DNA from: Pseudomonas caspiana
Lineage (GTDB): Bacteria; Pseudomonadota; Gammaproteobacteria; Pseudomonadales; Pseudomonadaceae
Assembly (NCBI RefSeq): GCF_002158995.1
Contig: NZ_LOHF01000026.1
Location: 11,995 to 75,994, forward strand
Reading direction: 5' to 3'
Length of the DNA: 64,000 nt
Shown here: positions 21,419 through 30,148 of the stretch, piece after piece
How the letters are laid out: every line of letters begins with the position of its first letter
How positions within the stretch are numbered: position 1 is the first letter of the stretch
Program-made: the position numbers and the translations under genes
The notes under the pieces: generated by a model
The model's database searches: none
What the model was told of the DNA's origin: nothing
The model's input: only the letters and a program-made list of their open reading frames with translations

Positions 21419-22105
21419 CTATTGTGCTTTCAGGGTTTTGAGCGCTTCGCCGGCGGCCTGCTCTTGCCCTGCTTGAGCCAGATCATTTGCTGCCTTCGAC
21501 CAGCGCTGCTCATCAAGATTGGCAGGTAATTGACGCGGGTTCTGAATCAGCACCGCCCAACTACCGGCCTTTTCCCACGCGGAGCTGAAGCTGCTGAAGC
21601 TCATCAGCAAATGTCGATTCATGCCTGCGTGAAGCAATACGGTCTGCTTGTTGCGGTTATAGCCCACCAGAACGCCGTAACGTGGCTCCGTGAATACCGT
21701 GCCTTCGGCGAAACGCAGCATTACCGGATACCCCGCCGAGACCTGCGTCAGTAGCGACTGCAGCCCATCATCCAGGGGGTAAACCAGAAAACCATACTGT
21801 CGCGCCACTTGCTGCATGCTCTGCTCAAGTCGTGCCTCACCGCCTGGCAACTGAAGAGACTTATCCAGCAACCCCGGGGTTATTTGCACCCGTTGATAAG
21901 ACAACATACTCGCCAGCGCGCCCGGTCCGCTTTGGTAAGCGTTGCCGCGAAAAAACGGCACATTATTCAGTTCGACACGGTCAGGCAGACGTTTGATTTC
22001 AGGGCTCAAAGCCGAAGCACAGCCCCCGAGAGCCAGAAAAACCGCTGCGAGTACTCCCAACCGCTTCAAGCCAGCGACACGGGAAAAGAAAAATACCGGC
22101 GACAT
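21419..22105 (-). CDS. PA2778-like lipoprotein without catalytic residues
   Basis: 228 residues. A signal peptide ends in the lipobox LALGGC (about residues 24-29), so it is a lipoprotein. The body resembles C39-like cysteine peptidases of the PA2778 group followed by a TPR-like tail (WSKAANDLAQAGQEQAAGEA). Where the family has YQCGPAAL with the catalytic Cys, this protein has YQSGPGAL. Where the family has HYAV with the catalytic His, it has RYGV. It is probably a non-catalytic homologue. The family assignment is from memory of motif order. Confidence 0.75.
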   Translation of the reverse strand: MSPVFFFSRVAGLKRLGVLAAVFLALGGCASALSPEIKRLPDRVELNNVPFFRGNAYQSGPGALASMLSYQRVQITPGLLDKSLQLPGGEARLEQSMQQVARQYGFLVYPLDDGLQSLLTQVSAGYPVMLRFAEGTVFTEPRYGVLVGYNRNKQTVLLHAGMNRHLLMSFSSFSSAWEKAGSWAVLIQNPRQLPANLDEQRWSKAANDLAQAGQEQAAGEALKTLKAQ

Positions 22106-22327
22106 TTTTACTCACTTCAAAAAACGCCGGACAACCCGCGGCCCGGCTCGGACAACGATAATAGGACGCACCAGGCACGGGGTATAGCCTCAATGTACAG
22201 TCTGCAGCCGTGCATAGATCAAATCGGTCATGACTGTTCGACCATTGGTCAACTAACGGAAACATGCCAGGTACTAGACTGTCGATTATCAGGACCGCAA
22301 ATGAAAAGAAGGGTCCGTGGAGGACGT

Positions 22328-22504
22328 ATGAGCCTGGAAATGACAATCGTGATGCTGATCGCCGCATGGCTGGCCGTTGCTACCGCCATGCTCTGGGGTG
22401 TGATGCGTATTTCTCGTCGTCATCATCACCATCGCAGCGTAGAACCTGCGCCGCCGAAACCAATGAAGCCGATCAAAAGCCGCCGACACGCGCCGGCCCA
22501 TTGA
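22328..22504 (+). CDS. Small single-pass membrane protein
   Basis: 58 residues: a membrane helix at about 4-27 (MTIVMLIAAWLAVATAMLWG), then a cytoplasmic tail with a four-His run and Pro/Lys repeats (PAPPKPMKPIKSRRH). GGAGG lies 4 bp before the ATG. It is on the opposite strand to both neighbours and has its own hairpin downstream. A conserved-looking Pseudomonas hypothetical; the His run might bind metal, which is speculation. Confidence 0.6.
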   Translation: MSLEMTIVMLIAAWLAVATAMLWGVMRISRRHHHHRSVEPAPPKPMKPIKSRRHAPAH

Positions 22505-22533
22505 GATTTCAACTGAGCACTCGTAACTGAAAA

Positions 22534-22564
22534 CGGCCGGTATGGAGGTTATCCATAACGGCCG
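22534..22564 (+). terminator. Hairpin after the small membrane protein gene
   Basis: Outer CGGCCG (22534-22539 and 22559-22564) and inner TATGGA/TCCATA (22541-22557) form one stem-loop between convergent genes. No T run, so it is a weak terminator candidate. Confidence 0.45.
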
Positions 22565-22611
22565 CTTGCTTGTCAGATTACGTGTGAGCTTTCACTCACA
22601 ATCATTGACTA

Positions 22612-23373
22612 TCAAGCCTTGGATGCCTGAGCGGCTGATTCTCTTTTGATCTTAGCCCTGCGTGCCCACATGTTCAGCACTTCAATCAAAGCCGAGAAAG
22701 CCATCGCCGCATAGATGTAGCCTTTCGGTACGTGAGCACCAAAGCCTTCCGCGATCAACGTCATACCGATCATGATCAGGAAGCCCAGCGCCAACATCAC
22801 TACGCTCGGGTTTTCATTGATGAACTTGGCCAAAGGCTCAGCAGCCACCAACATCACAATCACAGCAGATACCACGGCGATGATCATGATCGGCAAGTGC
22901 TCAGTCATACCTACAGCGGTAATAATGCTGTCGATGGAGAACACCAGGTCGAGGACCAGAATCTGACTGATCGCCGCACCCATGCTGAGGGTGATGGTGG
23001 AGTCCAGCTTCTTCTCTTCTTCGGTCTTGATATCGACGCTATGGTGAATCTCGGTCGTAGCCTTCCAGACCAGGAACAGACCACCGGCGATCAGGATCAT
23101 GTCTTTCCAGGAGAACACCTGCCCCAGAATCTCGATGACCGGCTCAGTGAGTTGCACGATCCAGGCAACGGTGCTGAGCAAGCCCAGACGCAGGAACAGC
23201 GCCATACCGATACCCAGGCGACGGGCTTTCTGCTGCTGATGGGCCGGTAGCTTATTGGTCAGGATTGAAATGAAAATCAGGTTATCGATGCCCAGTACGA
23301 CCTCCATGACCACCAGGGTGGCCAAGGCGATCCAGGCTGCAGGACTTGAAGCGAGTTCTAACAGGTATTCCAT
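22612..23373 (-). CDS. TerC-family membrane protein
   Basis: 253 residues with about seven membrane helices. The TerC motifs EVVLGIDNLIFISIL and LVLDLVFSIDSIITAVGM carry the paired acidic residues of this family, which are linked to metal (manganese) export or tellurite resistance. The C-terminus ends in a basic cytoplasmic tail (RRAKIKRESAAQ). Length is that of the short YgdQ-type members. It stands alone; no ter genes are nearby. Confidence 0.88.
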   Translation of the reverse strand: MEYLLELASSPAAWIALATLVVMEVVLGIDNLIFISILTNKLPAHQQQKARRLGIGMALFLRLGLLSTVAWIVQLTEPVIEILGQVFSWKDMILIAGGLFLVWKATTEIHHSVDIKTEEEKKLDSTITLSMGAAISQILVLDLVFSIDSIITAVGMTEHLPIMIIAVVSAVIVMLVAAEPLAKFINENPSVVMLALGFLIMIGMTLIAEGFGAHVPKGYIYAAMAFSALIEVLNMWARRAKIKRESAAQASKA

Positions 23374-23404
23374 GTGTATTGCCCTGATTCAGTCAGTATT
23401 AAGG

Positions 23405-23641
23405 TCAGATTTCTTGCTTGCTTTCGTCGTCTTTCTTCTCAGCTTCGGGCTGCGCCATGGATAGATCCTGTTTGGCATCGTCCAGCGCTTGCGTTGCGGC
23501 CTTGTGAGTATCGTCGATAGCCTGCTTGGCAGAATCAGCAGCAGTGCTCAGCAGTTGTTTGCTGGATGTTTCAATCTGGTCGCAACCGGTCAGAACAATG
23601 AGCGGCAAGGCCAGTAATACAGCATAAAAGGGTTTGATCAT
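23405..23641 (-). CDS. Small lipoprotein
   Basis: 78 residues. The signal peptide ends in lipobox VLTGC (Cys at 20). The mature part is one long amphipathic charged helix (LLSTAADSAKQAIDDTHKAA, TQALDDAKQDLSMAQPEAEK), like small envelope lipoproteins of the Lpp or ecnB style. It lies 31 bp upstream of the TerC gene on the same strand. No specific family is recognised. Confidence 0.7.
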   Translation of the reverse strand: MIKPFYAVLLALPLIVLTGCDQIETSSKQLLSTAADSAKQAIDDTHKAATQALDDAKQDLSMAQPEAEKKDDESKQEI

Positions 23642-23774
23642 CTAGAGCCTCGAAAATTTAACCGGCTAAATGTGATGCTCCGGCGATAGGCCAGCATTCT
23701 AGAGAGGTCTGACTATCAGGAAAATTCGTATTTTTAAGCTGTATACTTCGGCAAAACCGAACTGAGACCTTTTC

Positions 23775-24677
23775 ATGCTCAACTACCGACAGCTGCATTA
23801 TTTTTGGGTAGTCGCCAAGACTGGCAGCATCGTGCGCGCGTGCGACCAGTTAAACCTCACCGCTCAGACCATCAGCGGCCAGATCAGCCTGCTGGAGCAG
23901 TCGCTGGGGGTTGATCTGTTTCAACGTGTCGGTAGGCAGCTGGAGCTTACTGAAGCCGGACGCGTCACCCTGCCCTACGCCGAACAGATGTTCCAGCTTG
24001 GCAACGAGCTGGAGTCCGTGCTGCGAGCGCAACCCGATGAGCAGCAGATACTGTTCCGCGTGGGCGTCGCTGACGTGGTGCCCAAGTCCATCGTTTACAG
24101 GCTTATCGCACCGACCATGGAGCTAAGCGAGCCCATTCGCATTACCTGCCGCGAAGACAAGCTTGAACGTCTATTGGCCGACCTGGCGATTCAGCGGCTG
24201 GATCTGGTGATCTCCGACAGCCCGATGCCTTCACACCTCGACATCAAGGGCTATAGCCAGAAGCTCGGCGAATGCGGGATCAGTTTTTTTGCTACAGCAG
24301 AGCTTTTCGAACGCTATGGACAGGATTTCCCCTTCGGCATGCAGGGCGCGCCTCTACTGATTCCCGGACAGGAAACCGTGGTGCGCAGTCGACTGATGCG
24401 CTGGTTTGCAGAGTTGAAAATCCAGCCGCGGATCGTCGGGGAGTTTGATGACAGTGCGCTGATGAAGGCTTTCGGCAAATCGGGCAGCGGGATATTCGTC
24501 GCGCCGAGCGTGATCGCCGATGAAGTACAGGCGCAGTACGGTGTGCGGCTACTCGGCCAGACAGATGCCGTGACCGAGTCGTTTTACGCCATTTCAGTGG
24601 AGCGCAAGGTCAAGCACCCTGGCATCGTTGCGATTACCGAAGGTGCCCGACAGAAGCTGTTTACCGACGCAGCTTAG
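23775..24677 (+). CDS. nhaR: LysR-type regulator NhaR
   Basis: 300 residues. The N-terminal helix-turn-helix (MLNYRQLHYFWVVAKTGSIV, LNLTAQTISGQISLLEQSLG) begins with the NYxHLYYFW-like start typical of NhaR. A substrate-binding domain follows (IVYRLIAPTMELSEPIRITC, LDLVISDSPMPSHLDIKGY). NhaR activates sodium/proton antiporter genes in enterobacteria. No nhaA gene is adjacent here, so the target is unknown. Confidence 0.82.
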   Translation: MLNYRQLHYFWVVAKTGSIVRACDQLNLTAQTISGQISLLEQSLGVDLFQRVGRQLELTEAGRVTLPYAEQMFQLGNELESVLRAQPDEQQILFRVGVADVVPKSIVYRLIAPTMELSEPIRITCREDKLERLLADLAIQRLDLVISDSPMPSHLDIKGYSQKLGECGISFFATAELFERYGQDFPFGMQGAPLLIPGQETVVRSRLMRWFAELKIQPRIVGEFDDSALMKAFGKSGSGIFVAPSVIADEVQAQYGVRLLGQTDAVTESFYAISVERKVKHPGIVAITEGARQKLFTDAA

Positions 24678-24701
24678 GCACGCGAGAGCTTATCCAGCGC
24701 C

Positions 24702-25211
24702 TTAGACAGTGCCCATGAAGTCACGCTTGCCGATTTCGATGCCATTGTGACGCAGCAGGTCGTATGCGGTAGTCACATGGAAGAAGAACTGCGGCAAGCT
24801 GTAGCTCAACAGGTAGGTCTGACCGGTAAAACGCTTTTCTTTAGGGGTACCCGGGCGAAGGATGATTTCAATTTCTTCGTTGCCGTCGATCTGCTCTGGC
24901 TTGATGCTGCCGATGAAGGCCAGAGTCTTGGCCAACAGGGCCTGCAACTCCGCAAAGCTGGTTTCAGTGTCGTCATACTTCGGCATCTCAACCTGAGCCA
25001 GACGCGCTGATGCGCCCTTGGCGAAGTCCACGGCGATCTGGACCTGACGAGTAAAATTCAGCATATCCGGATACAGACGTGCCTGTAGCAAGGCTTCAGG
25101 CTGGATATTTTTCTCTGTGGCATGAGCTTCAGCCTTGGTCAGGATCTGACTCAACGCGTTAAGCATTTGCTGGAAAACCGGAACGGAAGCGGAGTACAGG
25201 GAAATGGTCAT
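24702..25211 (-). CDS. DUF1993 protein
   Basis: 169 residues of the DUF1993 family (DinB-like four-helix fold): MTISLYSASVPVFQQMLNAL at the start, LYPDMLNFTRQVQIAVDFAK in the middle, and YLLSYSLPQFFFHVTTAYDL LLRHNGIEIGKRDF near the end. Family members are soluble proteins of unknown function. Convergent with nhaR. Confidence 0.85.
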   Translation of the reverse strand: MTISLYSASVPVFQQMLNALSQILTKAEAHATEKNIQPEALLQARLYPDMLNFTRQVQIAVDFAKGASARLAQVEMPKYDDTETSFAELQALLAKTLAFIGSIKPEQIDGNEEIEIILRPGTPKEKRFTGQTYLLSYSLPQFFFHVTTAYDLLRHNGIEIGKRDFMGTV

Positions 25212-25364
25212 GACAGGTCCTTAAAAGAAAGTGCCTGATTATAGGCACGTGCAGCTAACCACGCTGGCTGTTTTCACATCTCACGCAGCGCCTGATGGTT
25301 GCTGCTGGAAATATTGTTCGGCACGCCCTAGTCTGGGCGCCCGCCATCGCCTACGGAAAGAGCC

Positions 25365-26030
25365 ATGTCAACAGAACAGTCCTCAAGCAGTCCCTCAGAA
25401 CAACCCGATGCGTTGAACCTTGGCAGCACTGAAGTACGCATTTTAGGCTGCCTGATCGAAAAGCAGGCCACCAGTCCGGAAACGTATCCGCTGACACTCA
25501 ACGCGCTGGTCACCGCATGCAATCAGAAAACCAGCCGCGACCCGGTAATGAACCTCAACCCCGGTGCGGTTGGCCAAAGCCTGCGTGCACTTGAAGGCCG
25601 CGGCCTGGTTCGCCTGGTCATGGGTAGCCGCGCTGATCGCTGGGAACAGCGCGTCGAAAAAACGCTGGAATTAGTGCCTGCGCAAGTCATCCTGACCGGC
25701 CTTCTGTTGCTACGCGGACCGCAAACAGTCAACGAATTGCTGACCCGTAGCAATCGGATGCATGACTTTGAAGACACCGAGCAGGTGATTCATCAACTGG
25801 AGCGGCTAATCGCCAGAGGCCTGGCGATTCTATTGCCCCGCCAGTCAGGCCAGCGTGAAGATCGCTATATGCATACGCTAGGCAATGCGGATGACCTGGA
25901 GGAAATCATCGCGACCCGGCAAAGCCAGCCCGAACGCTCATCGTCTGGGAGTGCAGCGTCGGCGGAGCGCATGGACGAACTTGAAGCCCGCATCGCCGCA
26001 CTCGAAGAGCGCCTGTCCAAACTCGAGTAG
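25365..26030 (+). CDS. yceH: YceH-family protein (DUF480)
   Basis: 221 residues. Two winged-helix domains (VRILGCLIEKQATSPETYPL, TLNALVTACNQKTSRDPVMN; then LLLLRGPQTVNELLTRSNRM) are followed by a C-terminal coiled coil (MDELEARIAALEERLSKLE). Typical of YceH, a conserved gammaproteobacterial protein of unknown role. Start at 25365 is 8 bp or so after AAGAG. Confidence 0.9.
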   Translation: MSTEQSSSSPSEQPDALNLGSTEVRILGCLIEKQATSPETYPLTLNALVTACNQKTSRDPVMNLNPGAVGQSLRALEGRGLVRLVMGSRADRWEQRVEKTLELVPAQVILTGLLLLRGPQTVNELLTRSNRMHDFEDTEQVIHQLERLIARGLAILLPRQSGQREDRYMHTLGNADDLEEIIATRQSQPERSSSGSAASAERMDELEARIAALEERLSKLE

Positions 26031-26071
26031 TCGCTGGCAGATCATCGATCAACAGGGGCGGAATACCGGTC

Positions 26072-26887
26072 TCATCCTGCCCGGGCAAACGTAGCTGCCT
26101 GCTGAAACTGCTCTGCGCTCGGACGTATGCCGGTGTACAACACGAATTGCTCCAGTGCCTGGATCGCTGCCACCTCGTCGCCACTGATGATGCGCTTATT
26201 GCGAGCCCGGGCCGCCTCAATCAGCGGCGTATTTGCTGGACTGGCGACGACGTCGAATACGGTGTCTGCCGCCTCGATAGCATCCAGACTGAATGCCAAC
26301 TCGTCAGCCTGATCTCCGGTCATGCCCAGCGGGGTGACATTGACGAGTAGCGGCGGCCGTTCTTTATCCAGCTCCGCCTGCCAGCGCATACCACAAGACT
26401 GCGCCAATGCGCGGCCTGTGCGTTCATTACGGGCGATAATCAACCCATCGGTAAAACCTGAATCACGCATGGCGAAAGCAACAGCCTTAGCCATGCCGCC
26501 GCTGCCGCGCACGGCAAATGCAGTCCGTGGAACAGCCCGGCTGCCCATCAACTGGGCGACAGCGATGTAATCGGTGTTGTAGGCCTTCAAATGGCCTGCG
26601 GTATTGACGATGGTGTTGATCGACGCAATGGCGGCCGCAGAGGGATCCATTTCGTCAATCAGAGGAATGCTTGCTTCCTTGAACGGCATGGATACAGCAC
26701 AACCCCGAATGCCCAATGATCGCATTCCTGCTATGGCGGCTGGCAGGTCCGAAGGGCTGAAAGCTTTGTAGTAATAGTTGAGCGCTAACTGCTGATACAG
26801 ATGGTTATGGAAACGTACACCGAAGTTACCCGGCCTTGCAGCGAGCGACATGCACAGAATGGTTTCCTTGTCAGGGCTCATGGGCAT
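26072..26887 (-). CDS. Shikimate 5-dehydrogenase-like protein
   Basis: 271 residues of the AroE superfamily. Substrate-side motifs are GIRGCAVSMPFKEASIPLID (with the catalytic Lys) and SINTIVN...GHLKAYNTD (with the Asp). The nucleotide site is VRGSGGMAKAVAFAM, where GSGG replaces the common GAGG. The pattern fits the HI0607-type shikimate dehydrogenase-like group and not the main biosynthetic AroE. It probably oxidises or reduces a shikimate/quinate-like compound. Convergent with yceH. Confidence 0.82.
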   Translation of the reverse strand: MPMSPDKETILCMSLAARPGNFGVRFHNHLYQQLALNYYYKAFSPSDLPAAIAGMRSLGIRGCAVSMPFKEASIPLIDEMDPSAAAIASINTIVNTAGHLKAYNTDYIAVAQLMGSRAVPRTAFAVRGSGGMAKAVAFAMRDSGFTDGLIIARNERTGRALAQSCGMRWQAELDKERPPLLVNVTPLGMTGDQADELAFSLDAIEAADTVFDVVASPANTPLIEAARARNKRIISGDEVAAIQALEQFVLYTGIRPSAEQFQQAATFARAG

Positions 26888-27118
26888 GTTGGTTTCTCCT
26901 GAACGGTATTGGTAAAAGCTTCAATGGAAGGCGTACTATTAGCACCGCAATACGGCGTGATGAAACTCGCCCTGCACCTGATACAAAATCTACCTTACAC
27001 AAAATTTACTTAGCGGCTTCGCAGTTTTTCCGCAAAGCGCTGTCTGAAGAGTTATCCCGTGGCAGTGCTTGAGAGTAATGCAGGCTCGCGACAACGGGTT
27101 GAAAGTCGAGGAACAGTC

Positions 27119-27484
27119 ATGATTCGTCAAATCCCCAAGGTTGCCTTGTTGTTAGCTGCTCTGGCCATGGCCGGCCAGGCAAACGCTCATGGTGGCGGTG
27201 GTGGCTGGGCAGGCCCTGCTGTTGTGGGTGCAATTGTGGGTGGTGTTGTTGGCGCGGCGGTTTCGTCCGGTCGCGACAGAACGGTCTATGTCGAACAGCA
27301 ACCCGTGTATGTGCAGCAGCCAGTCTATGTTCAGGCGCCGCCGCAGCCGGTCTACTATCAGCCGGTTTATCAGGTTGTTTCGCCACCGCCAGTGCGTGTC
27401 TATGGTCCGCCACGTGGCTATTACGGCCCACCACCGGGTTACTACGGCCCACCTCGCGGCTATTACGATCGCGGCCGCTGGTAA
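27119..27484 (+). CDS. Secreted glycine-zipper, Pro/Tyr-repeat protein
   Basis: 121 residues. The signal peptide (VALLLAALAMAGQANA) is cut after ANA. A glycine-zipper follows (GPAVVGAIVGGVVGAAVSSG), then Val/Tyr/Gln repeats (YVQQPVYVQAPPQPVYYQP) and GYYGPP repeats at the C-terminus. It is likely periplasmic or outer-membrane associated. Start at 27119 after GAGGAAC. A strong terminator follows. Function unknown. Confidence 0.75.
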   Translation: MIRQIPKVALLLAALAMAGQANAHGGGGGWAGPAVVGAIVGGVVGAAVSSGRDRTVYVEQQPVYVQQPVYVQAPPQPVYYQPVYQVVSPPPVRVYGPPRGYYGPPPGYYGPPRGYYDRGRW

Positions 27485-27496
27485 TTATTAATAATC

Positions 27497-27525
27497 AGCC
27501 CTGCCTTACCGGCGGGGCTTTTTTT
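27497..27525 (+). terminator. Rho-independent terminator
   Basis: AGCCCTGCC pairs with GGCGGGGCT across a TTACC loop, followed by seven T. It ends the gene at 27,484. Confidence 0.85.
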
Positions 27526-27675
27526 CACCTGTCGATTAACTATCCCCAACATCAAGACTCAAGATTGGTTTGAAAAAGACGATAGCCTGCTAACAGTCAA
27601 CTCTCGACCTGCGGGTCAAATGGGGCCCGCCTCAACGCAATGGCCCTGGTTACTCAGAATAATAAGGAATTCAAT

Positions 27676-27870
27676 ATGCCAACGCAGAACCCACATCGAA
27701 CCGTTGGACTCTGTACCTCTAATAAAGTCTATAGCGCGTTGACTGAACTCAAGAGTCTGGAAGGCCACCGGGCCGCCAAGTTTGTTGCACTGCTGGCCCA
27801 GAATCTGGTCGAGAAAGGTGTGCTGTCTGACGAGGAAGTCATCACTATGCTGGATCAAGTCGTAGACTGA
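27676..27870 (+). CDS. Small conserved protein
   Basis: 64 residues: TVGLCTSNKVYSALTELKSL, GHRAAKFVALLAQNLVEKGV, LSDEEVITMLDQVVD. Start at 27676 after AAGGAA; an ATG 36 bp upstream is less likely. A soluble helical protein. The C-terminal LSDEEVITML resembles a short oligomerisation or helix-pair motif. No family is recognised. Confidence 0.6.
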   Translation: MPTQNPHRTVGLCTSNKVYSALTELKSLEGHRAAKFVALLAQNLVEKGVLSDEEVITMLDQVVD

Positions 27871-27988
27871 CCCTCATTTGTCGATTTGCATGCGCTCCCC
27901 TGTTCATCAATGTCCACTATCGAGAGCGTTGATTTCTGCTGTGTCTCATGAGCCCGTAGAGTAGCCCCATAGATTGATGGAGGCACTT

Positions 27989-28171
27989 ATGAATACACTC
28001 AAAATCATGTCGGTAGTAGGCAGCGCGGTCCCCCAACCCCTAAGGGCGCAAGGTTTGCTGGCTTGCTGGTACCTGATGCACAACGGCGAGCCAGTCAGCG
28101 GCCCGTTTGCATCCTTGAATGCTGCCAAGGCACGTTCCGACCTCTTCGAAGCGGGTCAGTTGAACGGCTGA
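27989..28171 (+). CDS. Small hypothetical protein
   Basis: 60 residues: MNTLKIMSVVGSAVPQPLRA, then QGLLACWYLMHNGEPVSGPF and a helix (ASLNAAKARSDLFEAGQL). GGAGG lies 5 bp before ATG 27989. The second half looks like a short beta-hairpin/helix unit common in small Pseudomonas hypotheticals. A terminator lies about 95 bp downstream. Confidence 0.6.
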   Translation: MNTLKIMSVVGSAVPQPLRAQGLLACWYLMHNGEPVSGPFASLNAAKARSDLFEAGQLNG

Positions 28172-28264
28172 CCACCCCACAGACATCGCCAGTAGCCTTA
28201 CGAAAGGCTGATGGCCCACATCGTTTCAGCTCCCTGAATCGTGCGTTGCTCCGCACACCCTCTT

Positions 28265-28297
28265 GCCCGCATTAGTCCCCTGATGCGGGCTTTTTTT
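28265..28297 (+). terminator. Rho-independent terminator
   Basis: GCCCGCAT (28265-28272) pairs with ATGCGGGC (28283-28290), followed by seven T. It ends the unit from 27,989 before a convergent gene. Confidence 0.85.
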
Positions 28298-28322
28298 GCG
28301 TACGATTTATCGCCTGAGCAAA

Positions 28323-28883
28323 TCAGAGACGCTCGGCCATAGCCGCATTGACCTGGCAACGATGCGTCAGTTTCTGCAGACGCTTCTCGAAGCTCATGAA
28401 CACCACCCGATCCGAACGACCACTTTCCAGTTCATCGATCAAGTCGCTGGCAACCTGACGCAACTCATAAGCGATGACGATACGATCGTCATTCAGGTCC
28501 TGCTTGTGGGATTCAAACAGACGGTGCAGATAGTCCTGCAGGTCATATTTCAAGCGGTGCCGATCAGTCGCACGCAGGTGATTAAGGCTCAGGCTGATTT
28601 TGCCCAGCAATTCGCTAAGTTCACCACACAGGTATTGCATGCGCCTGGCGTAACCAATCTGGCCTTCGCGCATCGCCTTATGCTGCACTGCCGCCTCCTG
28701 GCTGCGCTGAATACCTGGAACTGCAACGGCGACCATCATTCCGATGATCAAGCCCGTTGCTTGAACCCAGCCTGCCCAGTCCGCTGGCCGCGAGAAAAAA
28801 CCTGCACCCATCAACAGAACGGCTATTACACCGGCAACTATCACTAAAACAACGTAATCCTTGCTGATAAACCCTTTGGGCAT
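28323..28883 (-). CDS. Inner-membrane protein with cytoplasmic helical domain
   Basis: 186 residues. Two membrane helices lie at about 10-30 (VVLVIVAGVIAVLLMGAGFF) and 38-58 (WVQATGLIIGMMVAVAVPGI). The rest is a charged helical cytoplasmic domain (YARRMQYLCGELSELLGKIS, LVAY-type helix IVIAYELRQVASDLIDELES). Start at 28883 is set by AAGGAG 8 bp upstream. No family is recognised. Confidence 0.65.
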   Translation of the reverse strand: MPKGFISKDYVVLVIVAGVIAVLLMGAGFFSRPADWAGWVQATGLIIGMMVAVAVPGIQRSQEAAVQHKAMREGQIGYARRMQYLCGELSELLGKISLSLNHLRATDRHRLKYDLQDYLHRLFESHKQDLNDDRIVIAYELRQVASDLIDELESGRSDRVVFMSFEKRLQKLTHRCQVNAAMAERL

Positions 28884-29133
28884 CACGCGACTCCTTCGGT
28901 CTTTGTCGGCTGCAATCAATGGCATGGGATGCTAATCGGTGCGAGCGCCGGATACCACGACTATTGTCACGATGGGCAATGTTTCAGCCGCCCAAAGCAA
29001 AGTTAAATCTTACTTTTATTAGTGAAAGGTCTTACAACACCCATCGACAGTGGTGATGGCGTACTCCTAAAATGGCGGCGAGTTTCTATCCCTCTGTGTG
29101 GTAACCCCACTCCATTTCCAGTGAGCCGCGTTC

Positions 29134-30069
29134 TTGAAAATTCGTCTTCCAATTTTGGGCCTTTTATTTGCACTTACAGGCCCGGCACTTTCCACCAGTG
29201 CCTACGCGAACGACCCCGCCCCACTTAATCGTGACCCTTCGCTTCTTCATTTGGCGTCGGGCAGCGCAATGGTTGTCGACCTGCAAACCGATAAGGTTTT
29301 GTATTCAAGCAATCCGGATGTAATCGTCCCGATCGCCTCTGTTACCAAGCTGATGACAGCGATGGTGGTATTGGACGCCAAGCAGTCCATGGATGAGGTC
29401 ATTCCGGTCAATATTTCCCAGACGCCGGAAATGAAAGGCGTGTTTTCCCGGGTCAAGCTGGGGAGCGAACTGCCCCGCCGGGAAATGCTGCTCATCACCC
29501 TGATGTCATCCGAGAACCGCGCAGCGGCAAGTCTGGCGCACAGTTATCCAGGCGGTTATGCGGCGTTTATTCTGGCAATGAACGCCAAGGCCAAGGCGCT
29601 GGGCATGAAACATACGGTGTATGTAGAACCCACGGGTCTGTCGATTTACAACGTTTCTACCGCTCGCGATCTGACCAAACTGCTGCTTGCATCCCGTAAG
29701 TATCCAGCCCTCAGCGAGCTAAGCACCACTGCGGAAAAAACCGTAACCTTCCGAAAGCCCACTTATAGCCTGGGCTTCAGCAACACCGACCATTTGGTCC
29801 GTAAATCCAACTGGGATATCAAGCTGACCAAGACTGGCTTTACCAATCAGGCTGGACACTGCCTGGTGCTACTGACCAGCATGGCTAACCGCCCTGTCGC
29901 GATGGTGATCCTCGATGCATTCGGAAAATATACGCACTTTGCGGATGCCAGCCGCATCCGCCAGTGGATGGAGACAGGTAAAAGCAACCCGCCGCCAGCC
30001 GTTGCTCTGCAGTACAAGAAAGAAAAGAATCTGGTGATGAAGCAACAAGGCCTGCAAGCCAACGAATGA
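29134..30069 (+). CDS. pbpG: D-alanyl-D-alanine endopeptidase PbpG
   Basis: 311 residues. The signal peptide (LPILGLLFALTGPALSTSAYA) exports it. Peptidase S11 motifs are SVTK (nucleophile Ser, about residue 68), SSEN (about 126) and KTGFTN (about 233). PbpG (PBP7) is a periplasmic enzyme that cuts D-Ala-meso-DAP cross-links in peptidoglycan. The start is TTG at 29134, because the signal peptide begins there; no ATG fits. A bidirectional terminator follows. Confidence 0.9.
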   Translation: MKIRLPILGLLFALTGPALSTSAYANDPAPLNRDPSLLHLASGSAMVVDLQTDKVLYSSNPDVIVPIASVTKLMTAMVVLDAKQSMDEVIPVNISQTPEMKGVFSRVKLGSELPRREMLLITLMSSENRAAASLAHSYPGGYAAFILAMNAKAKALGMKHTVYVEPTGLSIYNVSTARDLTKLLLASRKYPALSELSTTAEKTVTFRKPTYSLGFSNTDHLVRKSNWDIKLTKTGFTNQAGHCLVLLTSMANRPVAMVILDAFGKYTHFADASRIRQWMETGKSNPPPAVALQYKKEKNLVMKQQGLQANE

Positions 30070-30090
30070 CCCACTGAGCACATCCCAAAT

Positions 30091-30130
30091 AAAAAGGCCG
30101 CCAACTATTGAATAAGTTGGCGGCCTTTTT
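30091..30130. terminator. Bidirectional terminator
   Basis: AAAAAGGCCGCCAACT (30091-30106) pairs perfectly with AGTTGGCGGCCTTTTT (30115-30130). It serves pbpG on the plus strand and the aldehyde dehydrogenase gene on the minus strand. Confidence 0.92.
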
Positions 30131-30148
30131 GTTGCGGGTGCTAAGTGA

